From assembly GCF_000298195.1 (NCBI RefSeq), contig NZ_BAHC01000125.1, positions 1 to 64,000 of the forward strand: DNA of 64,000 nucleotides, read 5' to 3'. Source of the DNA: Gordonia rhizosphera NBRC 16068. Lineage in GTDB: Bacteria > Actinomycetota > Actinomycetes > Mycobacteriales > Mycobacteriaceae. A program made the translations under genes and the position numbers. Every line of letters begins with the position of its first letter. Within the stretch, counting starts at the first letter, position 1. The notes below the pieces were generated by a model. The model had not been told where the DNA came from. It saw only the letters and a list, made by a program, of their open reading frames with translations, and searched no databases. This document shows positions 59,457-64,000 of this stretch, piece by piece.

Positions 59457-60050
59457 TCACCGCGATACAGCCCGTCGTGCCTGCGCGACCCGGTCCCGGA
59501 CGACACAGTCGCGGGCGTGGTCGTTGACGATGCCGCTGGCCTGCATCAAGGCGAACATCGTCGTCGGTCCGACGAACTTCCAGCCGCGCTTCTTGAGGTC
59601 CTTGGACAGGCGGACCGACTCGGATGAGGTCGTCTGCGACTGGGGGTCCACCTCCACGTCCGGCTCATACATCCAGAAGAACGCATGCAGCGAACCTTCG
59701 CGGTCGATCAGTTCCTCCGCGCGGCGGGCGTTGTTGATGACGGCCTCGATCTTGCCGCGGTGGCGGATGATGCCCGCGTCGGAGAGCAATCGTTCGACGT
59801 CGACGTCGGTGAAACGGGCAACCTTCTCAATCTGGAATCCGGCAAAGGCCTCGCGGAAGTTCTCACGCTTGTTCAGGATAGTGCGCCAACTCAGGCCGGA
59901 CTGGAATCCCTCGAGGCTGACACGTTCGAAGAACGCCGTGTCATCGGAGAGCGGGAATCCCCACTCCTCGTCGTGGTAGGTCGTCTCGGGTTCGGCGGCG
60001 GCCCACGCGCAGCGGGTCAGACCGTCGGCTCCAGTGATCACGGTGGCCAT
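59457..60050 (-). CDS. tag: DNA-3-methyladenine glycosylase I
   Basis: A 197-residue base-excision repair enzyme removing 3-methyladenine from DNA. The zinc and substrate motif RCAWAAAEPETTYHDEEWG is at residues 13-31, with the catalytic Glu in FERVSLEGFQSGLSW. RGWKFVGPTTMFALMQASG and the final NDHARDC hold the remaining zinc ligands. Length is typical. It lies between clpB and the second PPOX gene on the minus strand, 95 bp after the clpB stop. Confidence 0.95.
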   Translation of the reverse strand: MATVITGADGLTRCAWAAAEPETTYHDEEWGFPLSDDTAFFERVSLEGFQSGLSWRTILNKRENFREAFAGFQIEKVARFTDVDVERLLSDAGIIRHRGKIEAVINNARRAEELIDREGSLHAFFWMYEPDVEVDPQSQTTSSESVRLSKDLKKRGWKFVGPTTMFALMQASGIVNDHARDCVVRDRVAQARRAVSR

Positions 60051-60099
60051 GAGCTGGAACCTACCCGTCCCCTCCGACAGTCGGTCAGAGTCCGTGCAC

Positions 60100-60136
60100 G
60101 ACGAGGCACCTCCCCAACCCGGGAAGGTGCCTCGTC
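60100..60136 (-). terminator. Terminator hairpin downstream of clpB
   Basis: GACGAGGCACCT (60100-60111) pairs perfectly with 60125-60136 around a 13-base loop that itself contains CCC/GGG. It lies 10 bp after the clpB stop and 50 bp before tag. Confidence 0.75.
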
Positions 60137-60145
60137 GCCATCAGA

Positions 60146-62698
60146 TCAGCCGACCACCAACGACTCTCCGTCGATGCCGACGTTCACCGGCACGACGTCA
60201 CCGTCGTGGACATTGCCGGCCAACAGCGCCTTCGCGAGCTGATCGCCGATCGCCTGCTGCACCAGCCGCCGCAGCGGACGAGCGCCGTAGAGCGGATCGA
60301 AGCCACGCTCGGCGAGCCATTCCTTGGCCTTCGGCGACACCTCGAGGTCGAGGCGACGCTGCGCGAGCCGGTTGCCCAGCTGACTCAACTGGATGTCGAC
60401 GATGGACACCAGTTCCTCCGGGCTCAGCGCATCGAAGACGATGACGTCGTCGAGTCGGTTGATGAACTCCGGCTTGAACCGACTGCGGACCGCCATCATC
60501 ACCTGATCCTTGTCACCACCCGCGCCCAGGTTGGACGTGAGGATGAGGATGGTGTTGCGGAAGTCGACCGTGCGGCCCTGGCCATCGGTGAGACGTCCTT
60601 CGTCGAGCACCTGCAGCAGCACGTCGAACACGTCCGGGTGGGCCTTCTCTATCTCGTCGAACAGCACCACCGTGTACGGACGGCGCCGCACCGCCTCGGT
60701 CAGCTGACCGCCCGCCTCGTACCCGACGTAGCCGGGAGGCGCACCGACAAGTCGTGCGACGCTGTGCTTCTCGCCGTACTCACTCATGTCGATACGCACC
60801 ATCGCGCGCTCGTCGTCGAACAAGAACTCCGCCAGCGCCTTGGCCAGCTCGGTCTTGCCGACACCGGTCGGGCCGAGGAACATGAACGAGCCCAGCGGAC
60901 GGTTCGGGTCCGCGACACCGGCACGCGAACGACGCACCGCGTCGGACACCGCCTGCACCGCCGTCTTCTGGCCGATGACCCGGTGTCCGAGTTCATCTTC
61001 CATGCGCAGCAGCTTGGCGGTCTCACCCTCCAGCATGCGGCCGGCGGGAATGCCGGTCCACGCCGACACGACCTGTGCCACATCGTCGGGGCCGACCTCC
61101 TCCTGCAGCATCACGTCCTGACCGGGATCGGTGCCGGTTTTCTCGATCGCCGCCTCGAGTTCCTTCTCCAGGCCCGGGATCTTGCCGTACCGCAATTCGG
61201 CGGCACGCCCGAGATCGCCGCTCCGCTCGACCCGTTCCGCTTCTCCGCGAAGCTTTTCCAGCTCCTCCTTGAGGTCGCGGACCGCATCGATGGCGGTCTT
61301 CTCCGACTGCCACCGCGCCGACAGCTCGCTGAGCTTCTCCTTCTGGTCGGCCAGTTCGCTGCGCAGCTTGTCCAGCCGTTCCTTCGACGCCGCGTCGGTC
61401 TCCTTCTGCAGGGCGACCTCCTCGACCTCGAGACGACGGACGATGCGTTCGACCTCGTCGATCTCCTCGGGCCGCGAGTCGATCTCCATGCGCAATCGCG
61501 ACGCCGCCTCGTCGACCAGGTCGATGGCCTTGTCCGGCAAGAACCGCGCGGTGATGTAGCGATCGGAAAGCGTTGCCGCCGAGACCAATGCCGAGTCGGT
61601 GATGCGGACGCCGTGGTGCACCTCGTAGCGTTCCTTGAGGCCACGCAGGATACCGATGGTGTCCTCGACCGACGGTTCACCGACGTACACCTGCTGGAAA
61701 CGGCGCTCCAGCGCGGCGTCCTTCTCGATGTGCTGCCGGTACTCGTCGAGCGTGGTCGCGCCGACCAGCCGCAGCTCACCACGGGCGAGCATCGGCTTGA
61801 TCATATTGCCGGCATCCATCGCGGAATCACCGGCCGCGCCGGCGCCGACGATGGTGTGCAGCTCGTCGATGAAGGTGATGATCTGTCCCGCCGAGCCTTT
61901 GATCTCGTCGAGGACGGCCTTGAGCCGCTCCTCGAACTCGCCGCGGTACTTGGCGCCGGCCACCATCGATCCCAGATCGAGGGAGATGACCGTCTTGTTC
62001 CGCAGCGACTCCGGTACGTCACCGGCGATGATGCGCTGGGCGAGGCCCTCGACGATCGCGGTCTTACCGACGCCGGGTTCGCCGATCAGCACCGGGTTGT
62101 TCTTGGTGCGCCGCGACAGCACCTGCACGACACGACGAATCTCGGCGTCACGGCCGATGACCGGGTCGAGCTTGCCCTCACGAGCGGCCGCCGTCAGGTC
62201 GGTCGAGTACTTCTCGAGCGCCTGATAGGTCTGTTCCGGGTCGGGCGTGGTGACGCGGGCGTTGCCGCGCACCGTCACGAACGCCTCTCGCAGCGCCTGC
62301 GGGGTCGCACCTGCGTTGGCCAGCAGCTTGGCGACATCGGAGTCACCGGTCGCCAGGCCGACGAGCACGTGCTCGGTCGACACGTATTCGTCGTCGAGCT
62401 CACCGGCGAGCTGCTGAGCAGCGGAAATAGCGCTGATCGACTCGCGGGACAGTTGGGGCTGCGCGCTGGCGCTGGACACCGTCGGTGCGCGATCCACGAG
62501 TGCCTGCGCCTGCGTCCGAACACTCGACGGGTCCACCCCGACCGCCTTGAGCAGCGGCGCGGCGATGCCGTCGGACTGATCGAGCAGAGCTACCAGGATG
62601 TGAGCCGGACGCACGTCGGGGTTCCCAGCACTGGCCGCCGCCTGCACAGCGGCGCTCAACGCCTGCTGCGTCTTGGTGGTCGGGTTGAAGCTGTCCAC
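60146..62698 (-). CDS. clpB: Protein disaggregase ClpB (Hsp100 chaperone)
   Basis: An 850-residue hexameric AAA+ chaperone that pulls polypeptides out of aggregates together with DnaK. An N-domain (residues 1-145, [14 protein letters not shown] start) is followed by nucleotide domain 1 with Walker [10 protein letters not shown] and Walker B TFIDELH. A coiled-coil middle domain covers about residues 400-525 ([20 protein letters not shown]). Nucleotide domain 2 has Walker [10 protein letters not shown] and [11 protein letters not shown]. Length matches Rv0384c (848 as I recall). Start is GTG 62696-62698, with GAAAGG upstream. Two HspR-type elements in the promoter suggest heat-shock control. 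Confidence 0.97.
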   Translation of the reverse strand: MDSFNPTTKTQQALSAAVQAAASAGNPDVRPAHILVALLDQSDGIAAPLLKAVGVDPSSVRTQAQALVDRAPTVSSASAQPQLSRESISAISAAQQLAGELDDEYVSTEHVLVGLATGDSDVAKLLANAGATPQALREAFVTVRGNARVTTPDPEQTYQALEKYSTDLTAAAREGKLDPVIGRDAEIRRVVQVLSRRTKNNPVLIGEPGVGKTAIVEGLAQRIIAGDVPESLRNKTVISLDLGSMVAGAKYRGEFEERLKAVLDEIKGSAGQIITFIDELHTIVGAGAAGDSAMDAGNMIKPMLARGELRLVGATTLDEYRQHIEKDAALERRFQQVYVGEPSVEDTIGILRGLKERYEVHHGVRITDSALVSAATLSDRYITARFLPDKAIDLVDEAASRLRMEIDSRPEEIDEVERIVRRLEVEEVALQKETDAASKERLDKLRSELADQKEKLSELSARWQSEKTAIDAVRDLKEELEKLRGEAERVERSGDLGRAAELRYGKIPGLEKELEAAIEKTGTDPGQDVMLQEEVGPDDVAQVVSAWTGIPAGRMLEGETAKLLRMEDELGHRVIGQKTAVQAVSDAVRRSRAGVADPNRPLGSFMFLGPTGVGKTELAKALAEFLFDDERAMVRIDMSEYGEKHSVARLVGAPPGYVGYEAGGQLTEAVRRRPYTVVLFDEIEKAHPDVFDVLLQVLDEGRLTDGQGRTVDFRNTILILTSNLGAGGDKDQVMMAVRSRFKPEFINRLDDVIVFDALSPEELVSIVDIQLSQLGNRLAQRRLDLEVSPKAKEWLAERGFDPLYGARPLRRLVQQAIGDQLAKALLAGNVHDGDVVPVNVGIDGESLVVG

Positions 62699-62729
62699 GG
62701 GCGTGTACCTTTCTCTCTTTAGTCCAACA

Positions 62730-62791
62730 GACTCAAGTATGAGTCATTCGAGAGGTCCAACACCAGCAAGGTTGAGTCTATTTCGCTCAAG
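62730..62791 (-). promoter_or_regulatory. HAIR-like (HspR) elements in the clpB promoter
   Basis: GTTGAGT-N7-GCTCAAG (62771-62791) differs from the HAIR consensus CTTGAGT-N7-ACTCAAG by one base in each arm. A second dyad, GACTCAAGTATGAGTC (62730-62745), carries another ACTCAAG half. HspR binding here would repress clpB at normal temperature. Confidence 0.7.
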
Positions 62792-62860
62792 TCTCTCACT
62801 GGTTGTGACACAGGCCACATTCTAGGGGGTGCTGCGCGCGGTCGGTTTCTGCAGTCGCGG

Positions 62861-63146
62861 TCAGATTCGCATGCCCCGGCGGGCACGTATCTCGTAACTG
62901 CCGAACTGCATCGCCACGCCTTCGGAGAAGCCGCGGAATCACCAGCGGGAGGGCATGACGTGCTGCGCCTTCGTCACCAGCTCGCGATAGCCTGGCTCGA
63001 GGAGCGCGGCGGTAGGAGTAGCCCATGAAGAACACTGGCCGGTACCCAATGCCTGCTGGCCGATCTCCTACTTCGGCCCGGGTGATTTCCTCGGCGGTGC
63101 GATCGGCCGACAAGGCCACGACGACGGCGTGGCCACACTTGACCAC
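62861..63146 (-). pseudogene. Decayed gene fragment upstream of clpB
   Basis: On the minus strand, protein-like sequence runs through a frameshift and a stop. From 63146 the first frame reads VVVALSADRTAEEITRAEVG and GYRPVFFMGYSYR. Around 63000-63020 sense moves to another frame: ALLEPGYRELVTKAQHVMPS. Then a TGA (62939-62941) sits where TGG would give RWWFRGF, and it continues GVAMQFGSYEIRARRGMRI to a TGA at 62861-62863. I cannot name the parent family. The call rests on codon-like flow and could be wrong. Confidence 0.35.
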
Positions 63147-63175
63147 TCCAACGACGCCGGGTTGGGGCTAGAGAT

Positions 63176-64000
63176 ATGTCCCGTCTGAGCTCTCGCTATC
63201 GCGCCACCGGCGCCGACCGTCCATTCGGCAATCTCCTGCCGGCGCACGGCGTGGCCATGGAGGGCTACTTTTGGCGGTTCACCCAACCCGACCAGGGGCG
63301 CACGTTGATCGCGTTGTGCGGGGTGAACACCTCGCCGAACGGCGAGCGCTGGGCCACGCTGGGCCTGGCCGCCCACCCGAATCGAGTTCTACACACGTGC
63401 GCGCAGCCCGGTGCGCTGGACAATCCCCATGCCCTCGAGATCAGCGCGAATTCGGTCTTTCGCGCCGATGTGGACGAAGTCCACCTGGACCTGGGCCCGG
63501 ATGCGCGACTCGACATCCGCGTCAACAATCCGGTGTCGTGGCCGCGACGCTATTACGGCGCCTCTGGTCTTTTCCACTTCGTGCCGGCGCTCAACCAGTA
63601 CTGGCATCCGTGGCTGCTCGGCGGCCAAGCGAGCGGCACTGCGACCGTCGGCGATGAGACTTGGGACCTCGACGGCGCACAGGTATACGCCGAAAAGAAT
63701 TGGGGTCGTGAAGGATTCCCGGAGAGCTGGTGGTGGGGGCAGGCTCAGGGATTCGCGGAACCCGGCGCCTGCGTGGCTTTCGCGGGTGGAATCGTCCGTG
63801 CCGGACTGCTGAAGACCGAGGTAACCGTCATCGTGGTCCTGCTGCCGGGTGGACGTCTGGTGAGGGTCGGCGACCCGCTGATCTCACCCGTCCGGGCACG
63901 GGTGACCGACGAATCGTGGTCGTTGCACTGCGCCGGACGCCGGTACAGCGTACGAGTCGAAGGATTCGGCCGACTGGGCGATGCACACGTCCTACCGGTG
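63176..64000 (+). CDS. Tocopherol cyclase-like (PF14249-type) protein, 3' end cut by window edge
   Basis: An open frame starts at ATG 63176 and runs in frame to base 64000, giving 275 residues so far. GVAMEGYFWRFTQPDQGRTL near residue 26 and VYAEKNWGREGFPESWWWGQ near residue 170 form the two-part signature of tocopherol cyclase-like proteins, which bind prenylated or hydrophobic ligands in a split barrel. Actinobacteria do not make tocopherol as far as known, so the true ligand is open. There is no signal peptide. It is divergent from clpB, with a decayed gene fragment between them. Family call moderately sure, function not. Confidence 0.65.
   Translation, partial: MSRLSSRYRATGADRPFGNLLPAHGVAMEGYFWRFTQPDQGRTLIALCGVNTSPNGERWATLGLAAHPNRVLHTCAQPGALDNPHALEISANSVFRADVDEVHLDLGPDARLDIRVNNPVSWPRRYYGASGLFHFVPALNQYWHPWLLGGQASGTATVGDETWDLDGAQVYAEKNWGREGFPESWWWGQAQGFAEPGACVAFAGGIVRAGLLKTEVTVIVVLLPGGRLVRVGDPLISPVRARVTDESWSLHCAGRRYSVRVEGFGRLGDAHVLPV

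Noticed and set aside
60206-62722. 838-residue plus-strand open frame opposite clpB
   Set aside because: Mirror image of clpB with no motif of its own; a codon-bias shadow.

Overview
The window looks like a chromosome segment of a high-GC Mycobacteriales actinobacterium, most likely Gordonia or a close relative. The backbone order is the one I recall from Mycobacterium tuberculosis Rv0357c-Rv0389: purA, Rv0358-like, M50 protease (Rv0359-like), DUF3151 (Rv0360c-like), acidic membrane protein (Rv0361-like), fba (Rv0363c), DedA (Rv0364), TrmH-type methyltransferase (Rv0380c), pyrE (Rv0382c), Rv0383c-like, clpB (Rv0384c) and purT (Rv0389). A mycothiol-type maleylpyruvate isomerase, a DUF222/HNH (13E12-type) gene, two PPOX-fold proteins of a kind often F420-linked, and an HspR/HAIR-like clpB promoter agree with this. 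Orthology and species are recalled or inferred; no search was run.

Layout. 1-7.7 kb: purT (cut by the edge), a UBP zinc-finger protein, a Na+/H+ antiporter, a membrane adenylate cyclase, purA and two Rv0358/Rv0359-like genes. 7.7-15.0 kb: a LacI-controlled sugar island with a GH13 alpha-glucosidase, a lipoprotein binding protein, two permeases and an ATPase, lying between 25-bp direct repeats (24/25 identical). The left repeat is the 3' end of the M50 gene. 15.0-22.9 kb: backbone genes (PPOX protein, zinc/cation exporter, FUSC exporter, DUF3151, the Asp/Thr-rich Rv0361-like protein, fba, DedA).

22.9-28.0 kb: a complete gentisate route: 3-hydroxybenzoate 6-hydroxylase-like monooxygenase, IclR regulator, gentisate dioxygenase, mycothiol-type maleylpyruvate isomerase and fumarylpyruvate hydrolase. 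Two copies of a TTCTG-N5-CAGAA dyad flank the IclR gene. 28.0-36.8 kb: a MerR gene and a divergent operon encoding an SDR, AcoA/AcoB-like TPP E1 alpha and beta without E2 or E3, a VOC-VOC-SRPBCC fusion and an acyl-CoA ligase. A second, nearly identical ligase has its own promoter. The operon promoter and the second ligase promoter share the same architecture and a conserved dyad over the -10 box. This is the best candidate for an undescribed pathway.

36.9-40.4 kb: a leftward run of 2-hydroxyacid dehydrogenase, Rv0383c-like, pyrE and TrmH genes. 41.1-57.1 kb: a large amino-compound catabolic island. It holds a class III aminotransferase, a 1058-residue FAD/Fe-S oxidoreductase, an aldehyde dehydrogenase, an M24 hydrolase resembling ectoine hydrolase DoeA/EutD, a class I aminotransferase, an M20 deacylase, an MHS transporter, a GntR/FCD regulator, a DUF3830 protein, an amidase and two Asp/Glu-racemase-fold enzymes. 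Three identical 12-bp ATTGTTGACAAT sites lie in front of its operons and mark a local regulon. Ectoine or a similar cyclic compatible solute is a reasonable but unproven substrate.

57.4-64.0 kb: a DUF222/HNH gene, a second PPOX/F420-type protein, tag, clpB with HAIR-like elements, a decayed gene and the start of a tocopherol-cyclase-like protein cut by the right edge. I saw no rRNA, tRNA, CRISPR array or recognisable transposase.
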